In this document: one piece after another, positions 34,853-42,913 of the stretch | How the letters are laid out: every line of letters begins with the position of its first letter | Numbering within the stretch: position 1 is the stretch's first letter | Assembly: GCA_964635055.1 (NCBI GenBank) | Contig: CAZWMT010000026.1 | Span: 17,870 to 81,869, forward strand | Reading direction: 5' to 3' | Source of the DNA: JAEUJM01 sp964635055 | Lineage (GTDB): Bacteria > Actinomycetota > Acidimicrobiia > Acidimicrobiales > DATDAH01 | DNA length: 64,000 nucleotides | Translations under genes and position numbers: made by a program | The notes under the pieces: generated by a model | The model's database searches: none | The model's input: only the letters and a program-made list of their open reading frames with translations | What the model was told of the DNA's origin: nothing

Positions 34853-35563
34853 ATGGACGCCGCCGCCACCTCCGCCGACCTCGCCGACACACCCGCGGAC
34901 GCACCCGCCGACCTCCCCGGAGCGGACGGGGCCGCGGTGCTCTCGGTGAGCGACAAGGCCCGGCGCCGGGTGCTCGACATCCGGGCCCAGGAGGACGACC
35001 CCGCCGAGCTCGCACTCTGGGTCGAGGTGATGGGCGTGTCGGGGGCCGACTACGCCTACGACATCTACTTCCAGGACCCGAAGCAGGCGGGGCCCGGCGA
35101 CGTGCGGAGCGAGCACGGCGACCTGGTGGTGATCGTGCCGTCCGACAGCGTCGAGCAACTGCGGGGTGCCACCCTGGACCTGTCCCGCGACCTGCTGAAC
35201 CCGGGTCTGGTGATGGAGAACCCCAACCAGCCGCCGGCGCCCGCCCGCCCCGCGGCGGCGCCGGCGGGCCCACCGCTCGAGCTGAGCGGCACGCCGGCCG
35301 AGCGCATCGGCCAGGTGCTCGAGGCGCAGATCAACCCGAGCATCGCGTCGCACGGCGGCCGTGCCGACCTCGCCGGCTTCGAGAACGGCACCGCCTACCT
35401 GCGCCTCAGCGGCGGCTGCCAGGGTTGCGCCCAGTCCACCGCCACCCTGCGCAACGGCATCGAGAGCGCCCTGCGGGCCGCCATCCCGGAGATCACCGCC
35501 GTGGTCGACGTGACCGACCACGCCAGCGGCACCAACCCCTACTTCGAGGCCGCCGCGCACTGA
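34853..35563 (+). CDS. nfuA: NfuA-type iron-sulphur carrier protein
   Basis: A 236-aa Fe-S cluster carrier. The N-terminal domain (about 30-130) has the A-type carrier (HesB) fold but no cysteine, the degenerate form usual in NfuA that binds apo-targets. The C-terminal NifU domain (about 145-225) carries the cluster ligands in GGCQGCAQST. An acidic, Ala-rich tail of about 25 residues precedes the first domain. Start ATG 34853; no Shine-Dalgarno sequence. It delivers 4Fe-4S clusters to apoenzymes in the cytoplasm. No other isc/suf genes are adjacent. Confidence 0.9.
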   Translation: MDAAATSADLADTPADAPADLPGADGAAVLSVSDKARRRVLDIRAQEDDPAELALWVEVMGVSGADYAYDIYFQDPKQAGPGDVRSEHGDLVVIVPSDSVEQLRGATLDLSRDLLNPGLVMENPNQPPAPARPAAAPAGPPLELSGTPAERIGQVLEAQINPSIASHGGRADLAGFENGTAYLRLSGGCQGCAQSTATLRNGIESALRAAIPEITAVVDVTDHASGTNPYFEAAAH

Positions 35564-35594
35564 CCGTCGCGCACTGACCACTGACCACCACGAG

Positions 35595-35636
35595 CTGGAG
35601 GAACCACCAGTCACGGGTGACCGGTAGTTCCTCCAG
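35595..35636. terminator. Bidirectional hairpin between nfuA and thiolase
   Basis: Perfect 10-bp arms CTGGAGGAAC / GTTCCTCCAG enclosing a second inverted repeat (GTCAC / GTGAC flanked by ACC / GGT), in the gap between two convergent genes. No clear U-tract. Confidence 0.65.
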
Positions 35637-35664
35637 ACTGGTTCGTGTTGGGTGAAGCTGGCGG

Positions 35665-36873
35665 TTACAGCTTCTCGATGATCATGGCCATGCCCTGGCC
35701 GCCGCCGACGCACATGGTCTCGAGGCCGATGCTCTTGCCGGCGTCCTCGAGGCCGTTGATGAGGGTGGCGGTGATGCGCGCCCCCGTCATGCCGAAGGGG
35801 TGACCCAGGGCGATGGCGCCGCCGTTGACGTTGAGCTTGTCGAAGTCGATGCCCAACTCGTCGGCGGACGGGATCACCTGCGCGGCGAAGGCCTCGTTGA
35901 TCTCGACGAGGTCGACGTCGTCGATCGTCATGCCGGCACGGGCCAGGGCCTGCTTCGACGCCTCGATGGGGCCGAGGCCCATGATCTCGGGGTTGAGGCC
36001 CGACACACCGGTGCTGATCACCCGGGCCAGCGGCGTGATGCCCAACTCTGCGGCCTTGGTGTCGCTCATGATCACCAGCGCGGCAGCGCCGTCGTTGAGG
36101 GGGCAGGCGTTGCCCGCGGTGACCTGCCCGTCGGGGCGGAACACCGGCTTCAGCTCGGCCAGCTTCTCCTTGGTGGTGCCGGGGCGGGGGCCGTCGTCCT
36201 TGGCCACCACGGTGCCGTCGGGCAGGGTGATCGGGGTGATCTCCCGCTCGAAGAAGCCCCGCTCCTGCGCGGCGACGGCCCGCTGCTGCGAGTTGGCGGC
36301 GAACTCGTCCATGCGCTCGCGCGACACGTTCTTGTACTGCACCACGTTCTCGGCGGTCTCGCCCATGGCGATGTACACGTCGGGCAGGCCGGCAGGCGGG
36401 GCCCACGGGTCCGAGCCCCCGGCCGAGCGCTCGGCCGTACGGGCCATGGCGTCGTTGAACTTGCCGTTGGTGCTGCCGGGAGCCCCGTCGGACATGCCGA
36501 TCATGAACCGGCTGACGGTCTCGACGCCGGCCGAGATGAAGATGTCGCCCTCGCCGGCCTTGATGGCGTGCATGGCCATGCGGGTGGTCTGCAGCGACGA
36601 CGAGCAGTAGCGGTTCACCGTGGTACCCGGCACATCACCCATGCCGGCGAGGATGGCGACCACCCGGCCGATGTTGTACCCGGACTCACCGGCCGGCTGG
36701 CCACACCCCATGATCAGGTCCTCGACCTGCGTGCGATCGAGCTGGGGCACCTGGGCGAGGGCTGCCTCCACCACCTGGGCGGCGAGGTCGTCGGGGCGCA
36801 TGTCGACGAGCGACCCCTTGTTGGCACGGCCGATGGGGCTGCGCGTGGCGGCGACGATCACTGCTTCGGGCAT
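35665..36873 (-). CDS. Acetyl-CoA C-acyltransferase (thiolase)
   Basis: A 402-aa thiolase that condenses or cleaves acyl-CoA in beta-oxidation or acetoacetyl-CoA synthesis. Catalytic C90 is in VNRYCSSSLQT; the other conserved sites are GHPFGMTGAR and, at the C-terminus, CVGGGQGMAM. ATG 36873 is preceded by GAGGAGA; a TTG codon directly before it is a possible earlier start. Length is normal. Degradative versus biosynthetic role is not readable from the sequence; two crotonase genes lie within 5 kb. Confidence 0.93.
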   Translation of the reverse strand: MPEAVIVAATRSPIGRANKGSLVDMRPDDLAAQVVEAALAQVPQLDRTQVEDLIMGCGQPAGESGYNIGRVVAILAGMGDVPGTTVNRYCSSSLQTTRMAMHAIKAGEGDIFISAGVETVSRFMIGMSDGAPGSTNGKFNDAMARTAERSAGGSDPWAPPAGLPDVYIAMGETAENVVQYKNVSRERMDEFAANSQQRAVAAQERGFFEREITPITLPDGTVVAKDDGPRPGTTKEKLAELKPVFRPDGQVTAGNACPLNDGAAALVIMSDTKAAELGITPLARVISTGVSGLNPEIMGLGPIEASKQALARAGMTIDDVDLVEINEAFAAQVIPSADELGIDFDKLNVNGGAIALGHPFGMTGARITATLINGLEDAGKSIGLETMCVGGGQGMAMIIEKL

Positions 36874-37050
36874 CAAGGTCTCCTCGAGAGGTGCTCAGAC
36901 AGGCCTCCGACGGTACCTGTGGCGGCTGGCCGCCGACCAATGCCACCCGCGGCATGGCCCCGATCCGACAGCCCGGTTCGCCGCCCGCCGGCGCGTCGAT
37001 CGCACGGCGACATGGCCCCGGTCTCCCGTTTCCTCGCACGTGCCGGCACG

Positions 37051-37158
37051 TCGATCACGTCGATCACGTCGATCACGTCGATCACGTCGATCACGTCGAT
37101 CACGTCGACCACGCCGACCACGCCGACCACGCCGACCACGCCGACCACGCCGACCACG
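37051..37158. repeat. 9-bp minisatellite, 12 copies in two homogenised blocks
   Basis: Six TCGATCACG units are followed by one TCGACCACG hybrid and five CCGACCACG units, without interruption. The array sits in the 331-nt gap between the thiolase start and the adenylate cyclase stop. The rest of the gap shows no gene. Confidence 0.95.
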
Positions 37159-37204
37159 CCGACGATGGAACCACCGCGTGCTGGACCAGGACGGGTCCCC
37201 GGGG

Positions 37205-38794
37205 TCAGGGACCGTACCCCTCGACCGCCTCGGGCGTCGCGACCGCCTCGGGCGTCGCGACCGCCTCGGGAGCGGCGACCGCCGCTGCCGCAGGGACGTA
37301 GCCGGGTGACGGCCGGTCGTGCCCGCGCAGCAAGAGCTCGCCCCACGCCACCCAGCGCGCCCGCTCGGCGGGGCCCGCGGCGCCGACCGCGCCGGCACCG
37401 GCCATCACCCGTGCGGGCACTCGCTTGGCCTCGTCGGTGAGCCGGGCGGCCTCGTTCACGGGGTCGCCGATCACCGTGTACTCGTAGCGCTCCTCGGCGC
37501 CGACGTTGCCGGCCACCACCCGGCCCGAGGACACACCGATCCCGGCGTCGAGCTCTGGCCATCGCCTCCTCAGGGCCACCACCTCGGCCCGCAGCTCACG
37601 AGCCGACCGAAGGGCCCGGTCGGCGTGGTCGTCCACCTCGACCGGCGCACCGAAGACGCAGAGGGCACCGTCGCCCTCGAACTTGTTCACCCACCCGCCG
37701 TTGGCCGTGATCACCCGCACGGTGGCGTCGAAGAGGGCGTTCAAAATGGCCACCATCTCCACCGGGGCCAGCTCGACGGCCAGCCGCGTGCTGGCGATGA
37801 CGTCGACGAACAGGGCACTGGCGGTCTTGATCTGGGCCGACAGGCCGGCCTGCTCCTGCAGGGCCAGGCTGGCCACCTCGGCACCCACGTGGCGACCGAA
37901 CAGGTCCTCCAGGTGCCGGCGCTCGCGCAGCCCGGCCACCATCTCGTTGAAGCCCGCCTGCAGGTTGCCGATCTCACCCCCGTCGTTCACCGGCACGGCC
38001 GCGTCCAGGTCGCCATCGGCCACCTCGCCCAACGCGCCGCGCAGGTCCTCCAGCGGCTCGGCCACCGAGCCGGCGGTGACCCACACCAGCAGGCCGCCAC
38101 CTCCGAGGACCACGAGGCACAGGAACGCCACCGAGACCCGCAGGTTGCCGCTGACGTCGCGGGGCCCGATGAGCACGAGCAGGATGCCGCACACGGGAAG
38201 GGCCGAGCCGAGGATCCAGCCCAGCAGCAGGCGCATGGTGATCGACAGGCGCCGGGCACGGCCCGGGCGCACACCGGACAACGCCCGGGCGGTGAGCGGG
38301 CGGAGCGTCTGCTCCATGAGGAGGTAGCCGATGGCGCAGGTGATCAAGCCGCCGACCAGCAGTGCCATCACCACCCGGACGATGGCCTGGCCCGAGGAGC
38401 CCAGCAGCGCCATGAGCACGGCGAAGACCACGGCCGCTCCCGCCCAGTGCGAGTACGAACGGGCCACCAGGTTCCACGGCAGCCGCAGCACCATCTCCCG
38501 CTCGGCGGGCGTGGCCGGCCGTTCCTCGGCGAGCCAGGCCTCGACCGGTCGCAGCTGGCTCCGCAGGTGCACGGTGCCGTCCACAGCGCTCGTCGCCAGG
38601 ATGACCACGATCATCGCGACCACCAGGCCCAGGTCGTCGTCGAGCGACGCCGACGGCGGGTTGACCCGGACGAGGTAGACGTACTCGAGCAGCGCGCCGG
38701 TGATCGTCGCGAAGGCGAACCGCAACGTGGCGCGGGTGGTGAGCCGACGACCCCGCCCCTCGACCTGCTGGCTGCGCCGCCGCACCACTCGCAC
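37205..38794 (-). CDS. Membrane HAMP-domain adenylate cyclase
   Basis: Makes cAMP from ATP. About 529 aa if started at GTG 38794; the frame stays open to 38932 and the exact start is uncertain. About six N-terminal membrane helices are followed by a HAMP domain (AEPLEDLRGALGEVADGDLD) and a class III cyclase domain. The metal Asp residues are in LFVDVIAST and NKFEGDGAL; the purine/transition-state residues are in TVIGDPVNEAARL. This is the layout of the mycobacterial Rv1318c/Rv3645 group. The C-terminal tail has EAVAT-type repeats encoded by an 18-bp tandem repeat (37228-37275). A cyclic-nucleotide-binding-like membrane protein is encoded at 8021-8734. Confidence 0.88.
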   Translation of the reverse strand: MRVVRRRSQQVEGRGRRLTTRATLRFAFATITGALLEYVYLVRVNPPSASLDDDLGLVVAMIVVILATSAVDGTVHLRSQLRPVEAWLAEERPATPAEREMVLRLPWNLVARSYSHWAGAAVVFAVLMALLGSSGQAIVRVVMALLVGGLITCAIGYLLMEQTLRPLTARALSGVRPGRARRLSITMRLLLGWILGSALPVCGILLVLIGPRDVSGNLRVSVAFLCLVVLGGGGLLVWVTAGSVAEPLEDLRGALGEVADGDLDAAVPVNDGGEIGNLQAGFNEMVAGLRERRHLEDLFGRHVGAEVASLALQEQAGLSAQIKTASALFVDVIASTRLAVELAPVEMVAILNALFDATVRVITANGGWVNKFEGDGALCVFGAPVEVDDHADRALRSARELRAEVVALRRRWPELDAGIGVSSGRVVAGNVGAEERYEYTVIGDPVNEAARLTDEAKRVPARVMAGAGAVGAAGPAERARWVAWGELLLRGHDRPSPGYVPAAAAVAAPEAVATPEAVATPEAVEGYGP

Positions 38795-38918
38795 GCTGCG
38801 AGACGCTACGCCCGGGGCCGCCGACCGCGCGCCCGAACGGCGGCCACGCCGGCGGGCGCCGCCGGCGGAACGACGCCCTGGCGCCACCGCCGCATCCTCT
38901 CCACCGGGGGATGCCCTG

Positions 38919-39030
38919 GCGGTGCAGGCCACGCTGGGCCCTGGTGCGCCGCCTCGCCTGGTTGCGCCAGAGCGTCACCAGGAGGATCCGGCGGTGCAGG
39001 ACACGCCGGGCACTGGCGCGCGCCCCTCGC
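38919..39030. repeat. Diverged tandem repeat, about 68-bp period
   Basis: GGCGGTGCAGG-CACGC-GGGC-CTGG occurs near 38919 and again near 38988, with substitutions, in the non-coding stretch between the adenylate cyclase and the aminotransferase. No gene is supported in 38795-39071. Confidence 0.6.
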
Positions 39031-39071
39031 ACGGCAGGACGCAGACCGCTGCGCACCGGGTCGAGGGCAGG

Positions 39072-40430
39072 TCAGCCGTCTCCAGTCGAGAGTTCGGCGA
39101 CCGCGGCGGCGAACACCTCGGTGTGGCGATCGACGTCGGCGTCGGTGGTCGTCGGCGCCATCAGTGCCATGTTGTGGAACGGGGTGAGCAGGATCCCCCG
39201 GTTGAGCGCGTACAGGTGCAGGAAGGCGTCGAGCTCGTGATCGACCGCCGCCGCCGCCTCGGCGCCGTTCCGCGGAGGCGAGCAGAACCAGTACTCGGCC
39301 CGACACCCCAGTTGCTGGACGTGCCAAGGCAGGCCGTACCGCTCGATCACGGAGGCGACGCCGGCGGCCCAACGCCCCGCCAGCGGGACGGTGTGGGCGT
39401 AGTCCTCGTCGCGCAGCGTGTGGCCGAGGGTGGCCCGTGCGGCAGCGGTGGCGAGGGCGCTCGCCGTGAGGGTGCCGCCGATGCCGCTGACGTCGGTGTC
39501 GGGGTCGGCCACGAACCCGGACAACCGGTCGGCCAGCGCCTGCGTCATGCCGTAGGCGGCGACCGGCACTCCCCCGCCGATGGGCTTGCCGATGGTGAGC
39601 AGGTCGGGCTCGAGGCCGTGCTGGGCGGTGTAGCCGCCGGGGCCCGTGCAGATCGTGTGCGTCTCGTCGATCACCAGCAGGGTGCCGGCGTCGCGCGTGA
39701 GCCCCCGAAGGGCGTCGTGGAACCCGGCGTCGGGCAGGACGATGCCGATGTTGGTGAGCGCAGGCTCGGCCAGGACGCAGGCCACGTCACCACCGGCCAG
39801 TGCCCGCTCGAGCGCGCCGGCGTCGTTGAACGCCACGACGGTGGTGGTGAGCGCGGGATCGACGGCAGGGCCGGTGTTGCCCGGTCGCGCCACCACTCGG
39901 CCGGCGTCGTCGAGGACGGCGAAGGCCTCGTCCACCGTGCCGTGGTAGCACCAGTCGAACACCGCCACCTTGGGGCGGCCCGTGAGGTGCCGGGCCAGGC
40001 GCAGCACGAACCGGTTGGCGTCGGTGGCGGTCATGGCCAGTTGCCACACCGGCAGCCCGAAGCGTCGGGCCAGCTCCCCACCGACCCAGGTGGCGTCCTC
40101 GGTCGGCAGCATGGTCGTGAGGCCACGAGCGGCCTGGGCGGCGATGGCCTCCGTGACGAAGGGCCGGGCGTGGCCCGTCATCGCGCCGGTGTCGCCGAGG
40201 CAGAAGTCGACGTAGGCGTGACCGTCGACGTCGGTGAACCTGGAGCCCGTCGCCTCGGCCACGAACACGGGGAAGGCGCCGGGCCACCGAGCCATCCAGT
40301 TCATGGGGACGCCACCCAGCAGATGCTCGCCCGCCTGCGCCGCCAGGGCCGCCGAGCGAGGGTGGCGGTCGCGGAACGCCGCCTCCTCTCGGGCGTGCAG
40401 CTGTCGCAATCGGTCCCGGTCGATGGTCAT
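39072..40430 (-). CDS. Class III PLP-dependent aminotransferase, glutamate-1-semialdehyde aminomutase-like
   Basis: A 452-aa fold-type I PLP enzyme. PLP Lys lies in LLTIGKPIGGGVPVAAYG (about residue 280), with the preceding VIDETHTICTGPGG holding the cofactor Asp/Glu. The N-terminal NWMARWPGAFPVFVAEATGS and YVDFCLGDTGAMTGH match aspartate aminotransferase family proteins related to GSA aminomutase. The usual GSA-AM substrate residues are not clearly all present, and no haem genes are nearby, so a different amino donor or acceptor is likely. It is divergent from the crotonase at 40489, with 58 nt between. Confidence 0.85.
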   Translation of the reverse strand: MTIDRDRLRQLHAREEAAFRDRHPRSAALAAQAGEHLLGGVPMNWMARWPGAFPVFVAEATGSRFTDVDGHAYVDFCLGDTGAMTGHARPFVTEAIAAQAARGLTTMLPTEDATWVGGELARRFGLPVWQLAMTATDANRFVLRLARHLTGRPKVAVFDWCYHGTVDEAFAVLDDAGRVVARPGNTGPAVDPALTTTVVAFNDAGALERALAGGDVACVLAEPALTNIGIVLPDAGFHDALRGLTRDAGTLLVIDETHTICTGPGGYTAQHGLEPDLLTIGKPIGGGVPVAAYGMTQALADRLSGFVADPDTDVSGIGGTLTASALATAAARATLGHTLRDEDYAHTVPLAGRWAAGVASVIERYGLPWHVQQLGCRAEYWFCSPPRNGAEAAAAVDHELDAFLHLYALNRGILLTPFHNMALMAPTTTDADVDRHTEVFAAAVAELSTGDG

Positions 40431-40475
40431 GACCCACGCTAGATCGCGGCTCGACGCGGCCTCGCCCGGCGGGCG

Positions 40476-40481
40476 TAGGGT
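40476..40481 (+). promoter_or_regulatory. Probable -10 element of leaderless crotonase gene
   Basis: TAGGGT, 7 nt before GTG 40489, without Shine-Dalgarno sequence. A minus-strand TAGCGT at 40436-40441 lies 5 nt before the divergent aminotransferase start. Confidence 0.45.
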
Positions 40482-40488
40482 CGGCCGG

Positions 40489-41274
40489 GTGCCGGACCGC
40501 AACGACACGGTGGGCTTCGAGCTCGACGGGCACGTCGCCACCATCACCTACAACCGCCCCGAGGTGCTGAACGCGATCAACGGCGAGATGCGCCAGGCCC
40601 TCAACGCCGCCTGGACCCGCTTCCACGAGGACGAGGAGGCCTGGGTGGCCATCGTCACGGGGGCCGGCCGTGCCTTCTGCGCGGGTGCCGACCTGCGCGA
40701 CGGCGCCGGGTCGGTGGGCACCTGGCCCGGATCGTTCTGGGAGATCCCCACCACCAACTCGTTCGAGAGCGGCTGGGAGATCTGGAAGCCCACCATCGCC
40801 GCGGTGAACGGCCACTGCATCGGCTACGGGCTCACCGCGGTGGCCGCGTGCGACTTCGTGATCGCGTCCGACCGGGCCACGTTCGCCTTCCCCGAGGTGA
40901 CGATCGGGGTGCCCACCATCGTCGGCGCCATCCGGCTGCCGGGCCGTATCGGGTGGGCCAACGCCATGGAGTTGCTGCTCACCGGCGAGCGCATCGACGC
41001 CACCCGGGCCCATGAGATGGGGCTGGCGTGGAAGGTGGTGCCCCACGAGTCGCTCCTCGACGAGGCCCGCGCCTGGGCCGGCCGCCTGTGCCGAGCGGCG
41101 CCCCTGGCGGCCCGCGCCACCAAGGAGATGGCCTGGCGGGCCCAGCACCTGCCCTTCACCGAGGCGGTGCGCTTCGGTGAGACCATGCGGCGGGTGGCCG
41201 CCCGCACCGATGACGCCGCCGAGGGGCGGGCGGCGGCCCTCGAGGGGCGCCCGCCCCGCTGGACCGGCCACTGA
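40489..41274 (+). CDS. Enoyl-CoA hydratase/isomerase family protein
   Basis: A 261-aa crotonase from GTG 40489. The oxyanion-hole segments are GRAFCAGADLRDG and NGHCIGYGLTAVAACDFVIA; FPEVTIGVPTIVG holds the region where hydratases have a catalytic Glu (E in FPEV). The C-terminal trimerisation helices are complete. It acts on CoA thioesters; the exact reaction is unclear. Its stop is 3 nt from the stop of the convergent DUF2786 gene. Confidence 0.9.
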   Translation: MPDRNDTVGFELDGHVATITYNRPEVLNAINGEMRQALNAAWTRFHEDEEAWVAIVTGAGRAFCAGADLRDGAGSVGTWPGSFWEIPTTNSFESGWEIWKPTIAAVNGHCIGYGLTAVAACDFVIASDRATFAFPEVTIGVPTIVGAIRLPGRIGWANAMELLLTGERIDATRAHEMGLAWKVVPHESLLDEARAWAGRLCRAAPLAARATKEMAWRAQHLPFTEAVRFGETMRRVAARTDDAAEGRAAALEGRPPRWTGH

Positions 41275-41277
41275 TCC

Positions 41278-42021
41278 TCAGCGGCCGAGACTTCGCCGGG
41301 CGCCGCCCCGGACCTGGCCCTGACCGGTGAGCGACGCGGTCTCGGCGGCGCGGCGCCCGGCCGACCAGCCCTGGCCGTTGGACACCGACGTGCGCGCCGT
41401 CCGGAGCTGCGGGAAGGCCCGGTCGCGCTCGGCTCGCACGGCGTCGGCGCGGTCGGCCAGCACGGGCAGCAGGTCGGTGGCGGACTCCTCGGCCTCGGCC
41501 ACCACCTCGTCCACCGCGTCGGCCGCAGCCTCGGCGAGGCGCTCACCGATGCGCACGGCGAACGACAGCAGGAACGACGACCGGAACGACCGGGTCCGGG
41601 AGCGCCCCCAGGCATCGGTCTGGGCCCCCGCCGCCAACGCGGCCGCGGTGGCCTGCACCAGCAACGACGTGAACAGCAACTCGACGGCCTCGAGGTCGAC
41701 GGGATACCCGAACACGGTCACCGCCCCCTGGTCCTTCATCCACACCGCCTCGCAGCGGTTGGCACGCGCGACCGCCGACAGCAGGTGCACCTTGGGCGAC
41801 ACGTAGGGGTTGACGATCGTCAGGCGCACGTGCTCGGGGCGGCCAGGCGCGCCCTGACCGCGGCCGGCGAGGGCGGCGTCGATCGAGTAGCGCGCCATCA
41901 GCTCCTGGGCCTTGGCGGTGAGCGCCTCGGCTTCTTCCGGGAACGACGTCGACTCGGCCTTGGCCAGCAGGGCCCGGACGCGGCCGAGCACCTTCGGATC
42001 GGGGGTGGTGTGCTGCCCCAT
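41278..42021 (-). CDS. DUF2786 domain protein
   Basis: A 247-aa protein from ATG 42021 (GAGGAG upstream). The N-terminal 45 residues match DUF2786 (VLGRVRALLAKAESTSFPEEAEALTAKAQELMARYSID). The middle part is helical (VSPKVHLLSAVARANRCEAVW) and includes a coiled stretch AEAAADAVDEVVAEAEES. The C-terminal tail is Gly/Arg-rich. DUF2786 proteins have been linked to phage and DNA contexts but have no established function. Confidence 0.8.
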   Translation of the reverse strand: MGQHTTPDPKVLGRVRALLAKAESTSFPEEAEALTAKAQELMARYSIDAALAGRGQGAPGRPEHVRLTIVNPYVSPKVHLLSAVARANRCEAVWMKDQGAVTVFGYPVDLEAVELLFTSLLVQATAAALAAGAQTDAWGRSRTRSFRSSFLLSFAVRIGERLAEAAADAVDEVVAEAEESATDLLPVLADRADAVRAERDRAFPQLRTARTSVSNGQGWSAGRRAAETASLTGQGQVRGGARRSLGR

Positions 42022-42249
42022 GGACAGTTCTCCTCTGCGGGCGCCCGTCGGTGGGGCGACGGGCGGCGGTTGTCGGGGGGAGCGACCGCACGGTGCCACG
42101 CCCATGACCCGAGCGCAAGGGGCCGGCGGGGCTCAGCTGCCCCCACACCGGCGGCACACAGCCCACACGCCCGGCACGAGACCTTCGACGGGCCCGGCCG
42201 GGCCCGCGCTGTCGGTCGCGGGCTGCGCCAGTCCCCCGGCGCGCCACGA

Positions 42250-42273
42250 CCCCCACCCGAATGAGGGTGGGGG
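42250..42273 (-). terminator. Hairpin downstream of rpf
   Basis: Perfect 9-bp arms CCCCCACCC / GGGTGGGGG with a 6-nt loop, 27 nt past the rpf stop. No U-tract is seen. Confidence 0.6.
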
Positions 42274-42299
42274 CCGTGGCGTCAACGGGTGCAGAAGCG

Positions 42300-42755
42300 C
42301 TAGAAGCGCGACCCACAGACCGGCCAGTGACCGAGGCCGGACTGGGTCCGCACGTTCTCGGCGATGCGGATCTGCTGGGCCTTGCTGTTCTGGTTGGGAT
42401 AGCCGGTACCGCCGTAGGCCCGCCACGTGCTCAGGCTGAACTGCAGCCCGCCGTAGTAGCCGTTGCCGGTGTTGATGGACCAGTTGCCACCCGACTCGCA
42501 GGCGGCGACGCGGTCCCAGTTCGCCTCGTTCGGGATGGACGAGGCCTGGACCGCGGCCAGGTACTGGAGCAGGGCCCGGTTCTGGGCGTCCCAGATGTTC
42601 AGGTAGTTCGCGATCTGCGACGCCTGCGTGGTCGTGATGTCACGACCGCTCAGGCTGAAGTAGGTCTGCACCTGCTGGGCGCTACACGATGCAGCCACGG
42701 ACATCGACGCCAGTACGACGACGGCGATGGAGAGGATGCGACGTAAGGGGGACAC
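42300..42755 (-). CDS. rpf: Resuscitation-promoting factor-type transglycosylase
   Basis: A 151-aa secreted muralytic enzyme. A signal peptide (ILSIAVVVLASMSVAASCSA) is followed by a short helical spacer and the C-terminal Rpf domain (about 80-150): WDRVAACESGGNWSINTGNG with the catalytic Glu, GGLQFSLSTWRAYGG, and HWPVCG supplying the second disulphide Cys. It hydrolyses peptidoglycan to restart growth from dormancy. No LysM or G5 domain is present. It is divergent from a sugar dehydrogenase, and a 26-bp palindrome lies in the gap. Start GTG 42755. Confidence 0.92.
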   Translation of the reverse strand: MSPLRRILSIAVVVLASMSVAASCSAQQVQTYFSLSGRDITTTQASQIANYLNIWDAQNRALLQYLAAVQASSIPNEANWDRVAACESGGNWSINTGNGYYGGLQFSLSTWRAYGGTGYPNQNSKAQQIRIAENVRTQSGLGHWPVCGSRF

Positions 42756-42856
42756 GGGTCGGAGGGACCTCCGGTGTGGGAACAGGGACGAGCCCCCGCC
42801 CAGGGCCGCTCCCCTTGCTATCCGGCGAATCCGCCAATTATTGCAATTAGGTTACA

Positions 42857-42882
42857 GACATGTGTCACAGGTGACATATGTC
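42857..42882. promoter_or_regulatory. 26-bp palindrome, probable operator
   Basis: Arms GACATGTGTCAC and GTGACATATGTC (11 of 12 positions symmetric) with a 2-nt centre, in the gap between rpf and the first sugar dehydrogenase. It is one of the few AT-rich spots in the window. GTGAC and GTAAC (minus strand) also form a direct repeat beside it. The regulator is unknown. Confidence 0.65.
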
Positions 42883-42901
42883 GCCGGTGGTCCGCGTGCC
42901 C

Positions 42902-42907
42902 TACCCT
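42902..42907 (+). promoter_or_regulatory. Probable -10 element of leaderless sugar dehydrogenase gene
   Basis: TACCCT, 6 nt before ATG 42914, no Shine-Dalgarno sequence. The second dehydrogenase has the same arrangement. Confidence 0.55.
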
Positions 42908-42913
42908 GCGGCG

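Noticed and set aside
42756..42880. c-di-AMP (ydaO) riboswitch before rpf
   Set aside because: Such riboswitches often precede actinobacterial rpf, and GGGGAGCGG occurs, but the rest of the conserved core and the length do not fit.
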